The notes under the pieces: generated by a model
The model's input: only the letters and a program-made list of their open reading frames with translations
Database searches by the model: none
What the model was told of the DNA's origin: nothing
Program-made: the position numbers and the translations under genes
In this document: piece after piece, positions 1 to 9,401 of the stretch
How positions within the stretch are numbered: position 1 is the first letter of the stretch
Layout of the letters: each line of letters begins with the position of its first letter
Origin: CAZIRF01 sp964541755
Lineage (GTDB): Bacteria; Spirochaetota; Spirochaetia; Treponematales; Breznakiellaceae
Reading direction: 5' to 3'
Length of the DNA: 64,000 bases
Assembly (NCBI GenBank): GCA_964541755.1
Contig: CAZIRF010000013.1
Coordinates: 3,357 to 67,356, forward strand

Positions 1-981
1 CGACAGGCCGGCCATAAAGGCTCCCGACAGAAAAATGGCGGATGTCCCCCTCGGAGGAGCCCCAAAACTCTTGAGAATGGCAATATCACGCCTGCGTTCA
101 ACAACCAACATGGAGGTGGAAGAGGAGACATTCACCGCTGCCACTATCACAATAAGGGACATGATGAAGAGCAAGAGTTGACGTGTTGAGGCATAGGAAG
201 CGTATTGCGAACTCTGCAACTCAAGCCATGTAGCAGAAAACCAAGGACCATCCAAAAGATTGACAAGGGTATCAGCGGTCATTTCCGCATCATTATAGGG
301 ATCGTCTATCTTGACCATGATGAAATTGCGGGAGGATTCTGGTGATAGGGCGGCAAGTCCATCTTGATAGGGAATGAAGAACCAAAGGGCATCCAATTCA
401 CGATACCCCGAAGATACAATTGCCTTGACCGTAAAAGTAGAGAGTCGTGGTATGGTTCTGCCACTGCTCCCGGAACGGGTTGTCATTAGTCGCACCCGAT
501 CCCCCACCCCGATAGACAATTTTTCTGCAAGGGCCTGGCCAATTACCGCATTACCGGATACGGATATATCCACCTCGCCATCGAGAACCCTCAAGTAGCG
601 CATTACTTCGGGCGAATGCAGCCAATCCGGAGATACAGCCCGGACATTGGCCCCCGATTTTCCGCTGGTCCCAACCAGTATGCCCAAACCGGCCCGTTCC
701 GGCCATGCGCCGCGAACTCCCCAAATTTCTTCGACCATGGCACATTCCGAAGCAACGGAACCGGGGGCGCTTTGACGAAAGAGTTGAATATGTCCCGTTC
801 CCAATTCGAGAAAACGATCAGTGATTCCCTGAATCATGCCATCTGCTACAACCAAAGTTACCACGATGGGAACAAGGCTCAAGGCTATGCCCAAGGCTGC
901 TCCCCGCAGATAACGGCCCCCCTCTTTACCCCGGCCCAGGAGGTAACGAAAAGCGACAAAGAGACTGGAGCGAAGGGTCAT
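1..981 (-). CDS. lolE: ABC transporter permease, LolC/LolE family (3' end cut by the window edge)
   Basis: The minus-strand reading frame starts with ATG at 981 and is still open at base 1, so only the first 327 codons are visible. A membrane segment lies at about residues 23-45, followed by a long extracytoplasmic (MacB-like core) domain, and a second membrane segment near residue 280 followed by the cytoplasmic motif ERRRDIAILKSFGAPP, which is typical of LolC/E and FtsX-type permeases. By family knowledge these permeases form a complex with LolD that releases lipoproteins from the inner membrane, which fits a lipoprotein-rich spirochaete. Its ATG overlaps the LolD stop codon by 4 bases (ATGA). 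The missing C-terminus should hold two more membrane helices. LolE rather than LolC is assigned only from gene order. Confidence 0.85.
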   Translation of the reverse strand, partial: MTLRSSLFVAFRYLLGRGKEGGRYLRGAALGIALSLVPIVVTLVVADGMIQGITDRFLELGTGHIQLFRQSAPGSVASECAMVEEIWGVRGAWPERAGLGILVGTSGKSGANVRAVSPDWLHSPEVMRYLRVLDGEVDISVSGNAVIGQALAEKLSIGVGDRVRLMTTRSGSSGRTIPRLSTFTVKAIVSSGYRELDALWFFIPYQDGLAALSPESSRNFIMVKIDDPYNDAEMTADTLVNLLDGPWFSATWLELQSSQYASYASTRQLLLFIMSLIVIVAAVNVSSSTSMLVVERRRDIAILKSFGAPPRGTSAIFLSGAFMAGLS

Positions 982-1673
982 ATTGCGCGCTCCGTTTCCC
1001 GATCAAAAGCTCCCCGAACAAGCGTGAGGGAACGGGAGGCCCGGGATGCGATGACTTCATCGTGAGTAACCAAAATAAGGGTTTTGCCATGGTTTTCACA
1101 GAGCTCGAAGAGAATATCCGAGACCATTCGACTGTTCGCCGGATCAAGGTTCCCGGTGGGCTCATCGGCCAATACCAATTCGGGATTATTGACCAAAGCC
1201 CTGGCCAGGGCTATACGCTGACGCTCGCCCCCGGAAAGCTGCGAGGGATAATGAGTGCTGCGCTCGAAAAGCCCCACCTCTTGTATCAATTCTTGAGCCC
1301 TTTCAAGGGCTTCCTTTTTGGGGATGCCGGCGATATGGGCGGGCAACATGATATTCTCGAGAGCCGTAAAATCCTTCAAAAGATAGTGAAACTGAAAAAT
1401 AAATCCGGTGTACTTGCTGCGAAAGGAATTGAGATCAGATTCTGCGAGGGTCTCGAGTTTCCAATCCCCCACATGGATACTTCCCTCTGTGGCCGTATCA
1501 AGCCCCCCGATAATATTGAGCAACGTGCTTTTACCACTTCCGCTCTGTCCACAGATGGCAGTTGAAGTACCGGCTGTAATATCCAAATCGAGTTTGTCGA
1601 GAATGGTGAGCTCTTCGTCTCCGTTTTTGAAACGCTTGACCAAGGAGCGAATTGTTACAATGTTGTCATTCAT
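978..1673 (-). CDS. lolD: ABC transporter ATP-binding protein, LolD family
   Basis: 231 residues. Walker A GQSGSGKST is at residues 42-50, the signature LSGGERQRIALARAL follows at about 140-155, and Walker B LVLADEPTGNLD after it; the length matches LolD. It should energise the two neighbouring LolC/E permeases in lipoprotein sorting. A longer in-frame start at 1754 exists, but the ATG at 1673 was chosen because it overlaps the end of the upstream permease by 8 bases, and because the homologous part begins there. The gene is sandwiched lolC-lolD-lolE with translational coupling on both sides. An MlaF or MacB-type role cannot be excluded from sequence alone. Confidence 0.9.
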   Translation of the reverse strand: MNDNIVTIRSLVKRFKNGDEELTILDKLDLDITAGTSTAICGQSGSGKSTLLNIIGGLDTATEGSIHVGDWKLETLAESDLNSFRSKYTGFIFQFHYLLKDFTALENIMLPAHIAGIPKKEALERAQELIQEVGLFERSTHYPSQLSGGERQRIALARALVNNPELVLADEPTGNLDPANSRMVSDILFELCENHGKTLILVTHDEVIASRASRSLTLVRGAFDRETERAI

Positions 1674-2982
1674 AGCGTAGAACCTCCGCCGGCTTGATAC
1701 TGGTACTTCGACTGGACGCCAGCCAAGCTGCAATAGTGGCTGCGCTGACGCCAAAAAGGCAAATAAGAAAAACTTCCAGGGGAACCAGTCTGGCAGGTAT
1801 TTCCTTTACATAAAAAACAGTGGATGAAAAAATGGAAAATGACGCATCAAGGGCAGAATTACCGGTAATCAAACGCGCAATACTGTTTAGCAAGTGTATA
1901 ATTCCGTTAATCACGGTCTCAATAATGCCAAAAAAGCCCTGAATGTTGGAGGCTATGAGGATTCCCGGCACAAGGCCGGTAAGGGCACCGAAGAAACCTA
2001 TCAAAAAACCGTCCAGTGTAAAAATGAGGCGAACCGCAGATCCACTGGCGCCGACCGCTTTGAGCAGTCCAATTTCTTCGTAGCGCTCCATAACGGTTCG
2101 GCGCTGCCCCTGAAAAATATTGAGTGCTACCACGACAAAAATAAGCCCCATCAGTATAAACATGAGTATTTTTTCCGTCCTGAGGGCGCCAAAAAACGCA
2201 CGATTGAAGCTTCTCCATGAGCTAATGGTCCACTCGGTCCCGAGACACTTCTGTAAAGCGGCACTTATTCGGGCATCCTTCCAGCGATCATTCAATTTTA
2301 TACCGTAAACAAGGGGGGCATCCTTTCCATAGAGGATTTTGGCTGTCTCAAGGGGGATAAAAGCCCAACCCAAATCGTACTCATAGAAACCCGAACGAAA
2401 AATCCCCCGAACAATAAATTGGGAGTCTTCCGGCCGGAGGGTTTCAAGGGCGGTACCGGACATCGACATGATACTGATCTGATCTCCTACCCCAACCCCC
2501 AAAAAAAGTGCCAGTTCGGCACCAAGAACAATGGCGTCGGGATCCGACAAATCGAAAGAGCCTTCTTCAATGAGCAATTGACGAGCAAGTCCCGGATCTT
2601 TCTCCAAGCTGTCTTCCGGTACACCACGTACCAAGGCTCCTTGTTGATTCCGTCGCTGACCTTTTGCAAGGGTTTGAAGCTCCACGAAAGGAACCACTGC
2701 TTTCACCCCCGGCTGTATCCGTAATGTTTCCAGGATATCGTCGTTTGTGGAACTCGCCCCCTCGACAGGGCTTGCACGCAGGTGATAGGAGGAGATTTCG
2801 AGAATGTTTTCGATAAAACCCGATTGGAAACCGTCGATGACCGAAAGAACTATAATGATAGCCATTACACCAATTGCAATACCGAGAAATGACAATATCG
2901 AAGAGGGATTTTTACGCGCTCCCTTTTTTTGGGTAATATAGCGGTGGGCAACAAAAAAGACCCAAGGTGAAAATTTTTTCAT
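1666..2982 (-). CDS. lolC: ABC transporter permease, LolC/LolE family
   Basis: 438 residues with the LolC/E layout: an N-terminal membrane segment (about 25-50) preceded by a cytoplasmic start rich in basic residues (KKGARKNPSS), a periplasmic domain of about 220 residues, then three C-terminal membrane segments (about 277-300, 325-350 and 400-420). The cytoplasmic motif RYEEIGLLKAVGASGSAV follows the second helix, as in this family. It should form the heterodimeric channel with the lolE product and be driven by LolD. The start at 2982 directly abuts the stop of the upstream exported-protein gene, so all four are probably co-transcribed with ftsY. Confidence 0.88.
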   Translation of the reverse strand: MKKFSPWVFFVAHRYITQKKGARKNPSSILSFLGIAIGVMAIIIVLSVIDGFQSGFIENILEISSYHLRASPVEGASSTNDDILETLRIQPGVKAVVPFVELQTLAKGQRRNQQGALVRGVPEDSLEKDPGLARQLLIEEGSFDLSDPDAIVLGAELALFLGVGVGDQISIMSMSGTALETLRPEDSQFIVRGIFRSGFYEYDLGWAFIPLETAKILYGKDAPLVYGIKLNDRWKDARISAALQKCLGTEWTISSWRSFNRAFFGALRTEKILMFILMGLIFVVVALNIFQGQRRTVMERYEEIGLLKAVGASGSAVRLIFTLDGFLIGFFGALTGLVPGILIASNIQGFFGIIETVINGIIHLLNSIARLITGNSALDASFSIFSSTVFYVKEIPARLVPLEVFLICLFGVSAATIAAWLASSRSTSIKPAEVLRYE

Positions 2983-4181
2983 CAGTCTTTACGCTCCAGA
3001 CGGATTCGTTTTTCGCTCACAAACTCGCCATTTTCACGTCGCAAAAGCAGACGGAGCGTGCCATCTATATACACTTCTTCCTCCTCAAAGACCGTCCCCT
3101 CCCCTCGTGTAATACGTATTCGCTTTTGAATGGTTCCGTTGAGCAATTGTGTCTCCATGGTAAGTTCACCCTGTTTATTCCGTTCATAACGGGTCTCGTA
3201 AATCTGGTCGCCCCGTTCTGTAATAATTGCAGTGAGAACACCAGCTTCCCACAATCGCTCGCTTCTTTCAAGGATGTGTCCTTCTTCTGCATAGCGGGTC
3301 GCAATAATAAGTTCACCGTTCTCGTTGTACTCTTCAACCCGGCGCCCTTTCCCCGTGGCATCCGGATACTCCACTCGCTTTGAAATGCGATTTTCACCGG
3401 CTGCGTCTTCCTCTACAGGGTCCCATAAAGTCAACTCGACAGCAGCCACATTGGAAATTGCATCCGCGCGGGTATAACGTGCGCGTTCCCTTGCACGGTC
3501 GTCGAAGGCAAGTACCGTTGAGCTGCCATCTTTTGAAAGCAATTCCATGCGCTGAGTGCGCCCCTGTTTCGAGGAAAGAACAAGACCGGAGACCTCTTCA
3601 TCGGATATTTTTCTCTGGATGGCACGCAAACTGCCATCACGTCTATAGCGATAACGATCACGGTAAACAAGTAATTCGCCATCATCGGGTAAAACCTCGT
3701 ATAGAAGGACTTCACGCAATTGTTGGTTTTCATGGACCAATACACGCCGCTCCAGAGCTCTTCCCTCTTCGCGGACAATTTCCTCGGTCAAGTCGCCGAA
3801 TGCGTTAAAGCGTTCTATTCGTTCCCTTTCCAATTCTCGCTTGTATCGAACAAGAGGTAATCCACTGGCGGTGAAAGCGCTTGCGCAAGATATCTTTTCG
3901 ACTCCGTACTCACGCAAAACAGTCAATTCAAACAAAGTCGCATCTTTCGCCTGTAAGAATTCATCCGGCAGGGGGAAATCATCATTAAATACTTCATTTG
4001 CAATTTTTGAGGAACGAATTTCCAAAACCCACGCTTGATTGCGCGAAAGAATAGCCGAAGTCTCGCGGTAGGCTATACCGGCCGCATCGGAAAGATACCA
4101 ATGTCGCTCGAGAGCCGACAGTGACAGCGAGGAAAAAAAGAAAATGACAACTGCAGCCTTAGCGCAGGCCGAGGAATTCAT
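2982..4181 (-). CDS. Exported protein with YD/MORN-like short repeats, unknown function
   Basis: 399 residues. An N-terminal signal peptide is visible (AAVVIFFFSSLSLSA, cleavage near residue 23). The rest is charged and built from repeated short beta-strand units of the type YxxxGELxxxT and RYxxDGSLRAIxR, resembling the toxin-wing/YD or MORN type of degenerate repeat rather than a catalytic fold. No enzyme motif is seen. The ATG at 4181 overlaps the end of ftsY by 23 bases and has GGAG upstream; a start further upstream (4298) would lie wholly inside ftsY and is rejected. Position between ftsY and lolCDE suggests an envelope role, but the function is unknown to me. Confidence 0.7.
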   Translation of the reverse strand: MNSSACAKAAVVIFFFSSLSLSALERHWYLSDAAGIAYRETSAILSRNQAWVLEIRSSKIANEVFNDDFPLPDEFLQAKDATLFELTVLREYGVEKISCASAFTASGLPLVRYKRELERERIERFNAFGDLTEEIVREEGRALERRVLVHENQQLREVLLYEVLPDDGELLVYRDRYRYRRDGSLRAIQRKISDEEVSGLVLSSKQGRTQRMELLSKDGSSTVLAFDDRARERARYTRADAISNVAAVELTLWDPVEEDAAGENRISKRVEYPDATGKGRRVEEYNENGELIIATRYAEEGHILERSERLWEAGVLTAIITERGDQIYETRYERNKQGELTMETQLLNGTIQKRIRITRGEGTVFEEEEVYIDGTLRLLLRRENGEFVSEKRIRLERKD

Positions 4182-5040
4182 CGAGATAGCGCTCCGCATC
4201 AAACAGATTGATGTCATTATAACCCTCGCCATTGCAAATCCATACAATGGGAAGAGAGAGCTCATGTGCCAGGGACCATGCAACGCCTCCTCTGGCACTC
4301 GAATCGTATTTGGTCAAAATAACACCGTCAAGCCTTACTGCTTCATGGAATGTTTCAGCTTGCTGAAGCGCATTGCGTCCGCTGGTGACATCGAGAACCA
4401 AATAGCGCCGGCAAGATTCTGCCGGGATCTTCGAAATGGCGATCCGGTCTATTTTTTTTAGTTCCTCAACCAACGAAGCCTTGGTATGCATACGACCGGC
4501 AGTATCGGCAATGACAAGGTCTGTTTGTCGGGAAATGGCGGCATCAAGGGCATCAAAAACAACCGCAGCAGGATCGCCACCGTCTTTATGTGCGACTACC
4601 CGTACACCGATGCGTTCACCATGTATCTTGAGCTGATCGATAGCAGCGGCGCGAAAGGTATCTGCGGCCGCAAGTATTACCGCTTTTTTTTCTCGAGCAT
4701 AGTACGCAGCCAACTTGGCACAGCTTGTCGTTTTTCCGACACCATTGACCCCCAAAACGAGCATGAGCTCGGGAGACTTCGTCAACTCCGGTAAATGGGA
4801 AGGCACAGATTTGAAACCATCAAGCATAATTTCCCGCAAAACGGATCGCATACCAATGCTATCGGAAATTTTTCGAACAGCACATTCCTTTTTGACCCGT
4901 TCTACCAATTCGAATGCTTCTGCGGCACCCAAATCACCTTCAACCAAGTGATCGGCAAGTTCTTCCAAGCTCTCTTCATCCAGTGAGCGTCCTGATGCAA
5001 AAAAGCGTTTCAATCGTTCAACAAAGCCATTTTTGGCCAT
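4159..5040 (-). CDS. ftsY: Signal recognition particle receptor FtsY
   Basis: 293 residues, the compact NG-domain form without the long acidic A domain of E. coli. The N domain covers about residues 1-85. The G domain has G1 GVNGVGKTT (97-105), the AADTFRAAAIDQL insertion-box motif, G3 DTAGRMHTK, G4 TKYD and the closing GEGYNDINLFD motif. It is the GTPase that docks SRP-ribosome complexes at the membrane. It starts one base after the stop of the upstream PEGA protein, so it is translated from the same message, an arrangement that ties co-translational targeting to a block of exported and membrane proteins. Confidence 0.95.
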   Translation of the reverse strand: MAKNGFVERLKRFFASGRSLDEESLEELADHLVEGDLGAAEAFELVERVKKECAVRKISDSIGMRSVLREIMLDGFKSVPSHLPELTKSPELMLVLGVNGVGKTTSCAKLAAYYAREKKAVILAAADTFRAAAIDQLKIHGERIGVRVVAHKDGGDPAAVVFDALDAAISRQTDLVIADTAGRMHTKASLVEELKKIDRIAISKIPAESCRRYLVLDVTSGRNALQQAETFHEAVRLDGVILTKYDSSARGGVAWSLAHELSLPIVWICNGEGYNDINLFDAERYLDEFLGLR

Positions 5041-6561
5041 TCATTTTCCCCTTTCGTTGTAATCTTCCACGCCACTATCATTCGAAGCCTTCAAATAGTG
5101 CGTAAAGTGCCAAACGGTATTCCCCAAAAGAACCGCACTCCCCGTCCACAATGCCCCCATCGAAATAAGAGACAAGAGCTCTCCCGTGGAATACACGGCA
5201 TTTCCCGTGCTGGCCAGAGCGTCGTTATAGGAATCGTGGACACCTGTAGCAATCATTGCCAGGGGCACACTGAGAAAAAACATGCCAAAGGCCTTGTAAA
5301 AGGCTTTCCTGCTGAGCTTCACCCCCTGTTTATCTCTTTGGAGTACCGGAAGCATGAATTGTGCCCGCGCCTGTCCATCATGTTGATACAGAATACTGCG
5401 AGATTCGTACCCGGGTTTCGAAAAGCCCAGAATATGTGTCTCACCAAGGGGCAATGCAAGCGTAAGAGGCGTTTCCCCACTGTACTCATTGTTGAGGGTA
5501 ACAGAAACACCCCCCAAAAGCTGAAGCCCTGTTTCAGTATCCTGATTCACTGATTCATCTGCATAGACCTCAATTATCGTATCTGACAGCTCCACTGGGC
5601 GCATATCCGGACGCAGGACAATCGAATCGGCTCCCGCCAAATTGAAGAACGCAGAAAGCGGATGATAGCCTTCACTGTCTACCGTTACATGGTGTTTCCC
5701 CACGTTCAAGATATACGTTTGATCAGGGACAATTCTTCGGCCATCAATTGCAACATGTGAATTGGAAGGAAGCGATCGAATTGCAACAAGGGATAATGCG
5801 TGCCCGCTCAATCGGCTTGCCAGGAGTCTTGCCGTTTCATCGGCCGCTTCATCGCGTGAATGACGGGAAAACATGATCTCATCTTCCATGACAACAGCGC
5901 GTTCCCACCTTCGATACAGTTTCCAAGAGAATACCAAGTACCCATAGTGTTCACGCATTCCGGTAATAAGCATGGCATCAAGCGCATTAGTCGCGGCAAA
6001 GGAATCCATATCTCCTTCTTTATCAAAAGAAAGGAGCGTCCCTCCTTCATTTGTCGCATGAAAGCGCAATCGGGCCTTTTCGGGAACCGCATATGAATGT
6101 GATCGCTCTATGGCCAAGAGCTCATGTTGTTCATCTATGGAAGCGACCGCTTTATTCAAGAGAGACGTATACTTCCAATTGCTATAGCCCTTGAACAGAA
6201 GCAGGTCGCGTTCTGAAATTTTTGCCAGAAGATTTTTTTGGATACTGGCAGAGGCCGCTTCGATTCGCGACTGTTCAATTCCATCTATCTCCAGTTCACT
6301 ACGGGTAATCTCTGCGGAAGAATTTACCAGGAGGCCGAGGAATCGGGTCATGAAGCCTTCGGCCAGTATTGAAGAAGAGGGATCGAGCGTTTCGGGGATT
6401 CGGGGTTCACAGACACCCAAAACCCAGTCGAAATCCTGCTCACGGGCCGGGATTACCTCATCATCGCCAGTCGATTCATCATCACTTTTTGCCATGACAG
6501 AGAAAGAGAGAGAAAAAAACAAGAGGAACAGCAAACTGAACCGAAAGGAGCGGCCGTGCAT
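5041..6561 (-). CDS. Membrane protein with PEGA-like repeats, unknown function
   Basis: 506 residues. A signal peptide (LLFLLFFSLSFSVMA) is followed by an N-terminal domain of about 200 residues that I do not recognise, then two PEGA-like beta-rich units: one near residues 240-290 (SNSHVAIDGRRI, then HHVTVDSEGYHPL) and one near 330-385 (GVSVTLNNEYSGETPL, then LGFSKPGYES). Two hydrophobic helices near the C-terminus (about 420-440 and 465-485) would anchor it in the inner membrane. PEGA units are known surface-layer-type repeats that often sit in periplasmic parts of sensors or secretin-like systems. The ATG at 6561 lies one base after the prfB stop, so it is probably co-translated with prfB and ftsY. 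Confidence 0.75.
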   Translation of the reverse strand: MHGRSFRFSLLFLLFFSLSFSVMAKSDDESTGDDEVIPAREQDFDWVLGVCEPRIPETLDPSSSILAEGFMTRFLGLLVNSSAEITRSELEIDGIEQSRIEAASASIQKNLLAKISERDLLLFKGYSNWKYTSLLNKAVASIDEQHELLAIERSHSYAVPEKARLRFHATNEGGTLLSFDKEGDMDSFAATNALDAMLITGMREHYGYLVFSWKLYRRWERAVVMEDEIMFSRHSRDEAADETARLLASRLSGHALSLVAIRSLPSNSHVAIDGRRIVPDQTYILNVGKHHVTVDSEGYHPLSAFFNLAGADSIVLRPDMRPVELSDTIIEVYADESVNQDTETGLQLLGGVSVTLNNEYSGETPLTLALPLGETHILGFSKPGYESRSILYQHDGQARAQFMLPVLQRDKQGVKLSRKAFYKAFGMFFLSVPLAMIATGVHDSYNDALASTGNAVYSTGELLSLISMGALWTGSAVLLGNTVWHFTHYLKASNDSGVEDYNERGK

Positions 6562-6562
6562 A

Positions 6563-7685
6563 TCAATCCTCTTCGCTGTCGCGCCCCTGTTTCCACGCGT
6601 ATCGCAGGTATTCCTCTATAAAATCGTCAATTTCACCATCCATAACCGCCTGGATATTGCCCGATTCGTGTTTTGTTCGGGCATCTTTAACCATGGTATA
6701 GGGCTGGAAAACGTAGTTTCTGATCTGGTGGCCCCAGGATATGTCCTTCTTTTCCTGAGCGAAACGCTCATTATCCTTTTCCTTTTCGAGCCGATAGTGT
6801 TCGTAGAGGCGGGCCTTGAGGATCGACATTGCCGTCGCGCGATTCTTGATCTGGCTACGCTCCGATTGGCAGGCGACAACTATGCCCGTCGGGATGTGGG
6901 TAAAACGTACCGCACTGTCTGTCTTGTTGACGTGCTGTCCTCCAGATCCCCCGGCCCGATAAGTGTCCACGCGCAGATCTTCGGGCCGTATATCCACTTC
7001 AATGGAGTCATCGAGAACGGGAAAAACATAGACTGATGAGAAAGACGTGTGGCGGCGAGCGTTGGAGTCAAAGGGCGATATGCGAACCAGTCGATGGATA
7101 CCCGATTCTCCCTTGAGGTAGCCGAATGCATAGGGGCCATCTATTTGAATGGTTATGGATTTAAGCCCCCCTTCTGCCTCGAGTTCATCCGCAATAGTTA
7201 TTGAGAAATCATGTCTTTCTGCCCAACGTGAGTACATGCGGTAGAGCATCTGTGTCCAGTCGCAGGCCTCTGTCCCCCCAGCCCCGGCGTGAACCGTGAG
7301 AAAGCAGGAATTGCGATCGACTTCTCCGGACATCATCTCTGTAATGGTGAGCTTGTCATAGCGTGTTTCCAGCTCGACAAGTTCAGCCTCAATCTCCCCC
7401 GCTTGACTCTCGTCCCGTTCTGCAGTGGCCAACTCATGGAGTGTAACAACATCTTCCATGCGTTCAAGCAATTCCTTCCAAGGATCGTGACGGGAACGCA
7501 AGACCTTGAGTTTGCTCATGGTCTGTTCGGCCTTGCTCATATCATCCCAAAAACCTGGCTGGGACGAAAAATCTTCAAGTTCTTCTATTTTTTTGACCAA
7601 GCCAACCGGGTCAAAGACGCCTCCAAGTGTCGAGGATGCGTTCGTTCAATTCCTTTATTCGAGGGGTAAGTTCATTGAGAAACAT
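6563..7685 (-). CDS. prfB: Peptide chain release factor 2, expressed by programmed +1 frameshift
   Basis: The reading begins at ATG 7685 behind AGGAG and runs 24 codons to a TGA at 7613-7611; skipping one base at 7613 continues in the +1 frame to 6563, giving 373 residues, the normal RF2 length. The shift site is CTT TGA C with GGAGG three bases before CTT, the same geometry as in E. coli prfB. RF2 recognises UGA and UAA; the anticodon tripeptide SPF is at about 213-215 and the hydrolysis motif GGQ at about 248-250. Because the in-frame stop is itself UGA, RF2 limits its own synthesis. Annotation from an internal TTG (7600) would lose the first 28 residues. Confidence 0.95.
7610..7625 (-). 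promoter_or_regulatory. prfB programmed +1 ribosomal frameshift site
   Basis: Read on the minus strand the bases are TGGAGG CGT CTT TGA C. The internal Shine-Dalgarno-like GGAGG (7624-7620) sits exactly three bases upstream of the slippery CTT (7616-7614), followed by the in-frame stop TGA (7613-7611) and C. All elements of the bacterial RF2 autoregulatory site are present. Confidence 0.95.
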
Positions 7686-7743
7686 GGCAACTCCTGTAAT
7701 GATAATGGATTGGCATATCTCCGTGCCTTGAAAGAGGGTTGGA

Positions 7744-8028
7744 TTAGCCTTTGAGCGGTGGACGTGCGATTATTTTGCGCCACTTCTTGTCTTTCAAGCT
7801 GGAAATGACCATCGTCCCATCAACCGGATACTGGTAAATACGGGTGCGATCATACGCATCGGTCAAACGATCAAGGTCTCGCTTGAGACGATCGAGCGAT
7901 GCCTGAGTAACCGTACTCGACTCCCAGAGTCCTCGTTGCACCTTGTCGTAGCCATATCGAGCCAACAAATCTGCAAGGCTCTTGGCTCGTTCTTCCGAGC
8001 CCGGATCCAACGCCACGGATACAAACAT
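7744..8028 (-). CDS. Orphan Cas2-like small protein
   Basis: About 94 residues from ATG 8028 (in-frame GTG and TTG starts lie at 8034 and 8046; no clear ribosome site supports any of them). The layout fits the Cas2/VapD ferredoxin-like fold: an opening beta strand ending in an acidic residue (FVSVALDPGSEERAK), a helix, GYDKVQRGLWES in place of the usual Cas2 VQxSVFE strand, a helix rich in D/R, and a closing strand with IYQYPVDGTM. Cas2 normally works with Cas1 in spacer acquisition, but there is no cas1 or CRISPR array in the window. It lies 58 bases upstream of prfB on the same strand. A stand-alone nuclease or toxin-like role is possible; the function is not known. Confidence 0.6.
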   Translation of the reverse strand: MFVSVALDPGSEERAKSLADLLARYGYDKVQRGLWESSTVTQASLDRLKRDLDRLTDAYDRTRIYQYPVDGTMVISSLKDKKWRKIIARPPLKG

Positions 8029-8105
8029 GCACACAGAGTACGGCAAACACGTGTTTCTGTCAAACAGTCAAAAACACCATATCCCCCTATACGAAGGGGG
8101 CCCTT

Positions 8106-9389
8106 ATGCCGAATAATAGTACTATGAAGAGAAGAGCCTTACTTGCTATACTTATCATTGCGACCCTTGTTGTATTGCCCTCCCGGCTATCCGCGACCCC
8201 GGGCATTGGTGTGTACGACCTTGCTGTAGAGCTCAAGGACAATGGGTCGGTAGTCCTCGAATGGAAAGAAACGGCAGGCTTGACCGGCTCTCTGGCCGTA
8301 TATCGCAGCAAACATGAAATTGTGGATCGCCTTCCTCCTTCAGCCAGATTGATAGCACAGGTTCCCGCCGGGGCCTTGACCTGCGTGGATCAACCGGAAG
8401 GGGCCGGCCCATGGTATTATCTGGTTTTACCCGAATCAAAGGTGCAAGCGGCACTTGCTTCCTTGCCTCCGGGCACCAGCATTACCCGAACAGCTATAAA
8501 GATTCCGGTTTTGGCTCAGCCTGTCAACGAAACGACCAGTTCCAATCTTGACAGAACTGCATCGTTCTCGAATATGTATGCCACTGTAGAAGGCGAAGCC
8601 ATTTACATTCATTTTATTCCTCTCGTGGAGGAAGGGCGTGCGGTATTGTATCGCAGCACACTTCCCGTTCGAAGCATTGAAGATCTGGTTCACGCTGTCA
8701 TTATTCATGTAGGCCCGCCCAAAGGCCCCTTCGTCGATTATCCGGTACCCGGTATCGAATGTTGGTACGCACTCATTCTTGAAGAAGATATTCGCAAGGG
8801 AGTTGCCGGTATCTTTTCCGGTCAAAATGCCACCAGTTACGCAGTAGAAGTCCGCGCCGGGCCGTCAGGGACTGGGGGTCCCCGCATTGCAACACACATC
8901 CGCTCAATGCCCCTCCCCCTCATTTCCCGTGACGCACTCGCAGACATGATACAGGCATGGCCTTCCAGCACCGCCAGAAGACAGGAGCTTTCACCCGCAG
9001 CTGCAGCAGCTCGTGCAGAATTGCTCTCAAGAGGAAAACGTCCGCTACGCAGCACCCCGCGCCGCCCTCAACTCTTTCAACAAGATCTGTCTCCTTCCGA
9101 AGGGGGCGAAGCATGGGTTCTCCACAGTATTGTAGCAGACAGTTTCCGCGCAGGAAGATGGGAAGAGAGCGCCGATGCACTTGGGGCATTCCTCTCACTC
9201 CCACGCAGTGCCGAAGCAGAAAACCGTGGACGCTTTTATCTGGGGCAAAGCTGGTACTTTAGAGGCGACTATCGCTTGGCGCTCTTCGAGTTCCTGCTTT
9301 CACATCGTAGTTATCCGGTTGAAGCAAATGCATGGATTCAGGAATGCTTGGGACAACTTTCGAAAAACGTGTGGAGTAGCGCTTACTGA
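8106..9389 (+). CDS. Exported protein with fibronectin-III-like N-terminus and TPR-like C-terminus
   Basis: 427 residues. It starts at ATG 8106 behind AAGGGGG; a second ATG at 8124 lacks such a site. A signal peptide covers about residues 8-30 (ALLAILIIATLVVLPSRLSA). Two FN3-like units follow (near 38-110 with VVLEWKETAG, and near 150-240), then a low-complexity Ala/Arg-rich linker and a C-terminal TPR-like helical part (about 335-425, with FRAGRWEESADALGAFL and FYLGQSWYFRGDYRLAL). This suggests a periplasmic scaffold. It faces away from the Cas2-like/prfB run and converges with the large TPR gene, with only 12 bases between the two stops. Family unknown to me. Confidence 0.7.
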   Translation: MPNNSTMKRRALLAILIIATLVVLPSRLSATPGIGVYDLAVELKDNGSVVLEWKETAGLTGSLAVYRSKHEIVDRLPPSARLIAQVPAGALTCVDQPEGAGPWYYLVLPESKVQAALASLPPGTSITRTAIKIPVLAQPVNETTSSNLDRTASFSNMYATVEGEAIYIHFIPLVEEGRAVLYRSTLPVRSIEDLVHAVIIHVGPPKGPFVDYPVPGIECWYALILEEDIRKGVAGIFSGQNATSYAVEVRAGPSGTGGPRIATHIRSMPLPLISRDALADMIQAWPSSTARRQELSPAAAAARAELLSRGKRPLRSTPRRPQLFQQDLSPSEGGEAWVLHSIVADSFRAGRWEESADALGAFLSLPRSAEAENRGRFYLGQSWYFRGDYRLALFEFLLSHRSYPVEANAWIQECLGQLSKNVWSSAY

Positions 9390-9401
9390 GCGTTTGGGTG
9401 A

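Noticed and set aside
7600..7613. prfB as a frameshifted pseudogene or sequencing error
   Set aside because: The shift lies exactly at the known regulated site with the stimulatory GGAGG, so it is a programmed event.
7744..8028. A CRISPR-Cas locus around the Cas2-like gene
   Set aside because: No repeat-spacer array and no other cas gene is visible nearby or anywhere in the window.
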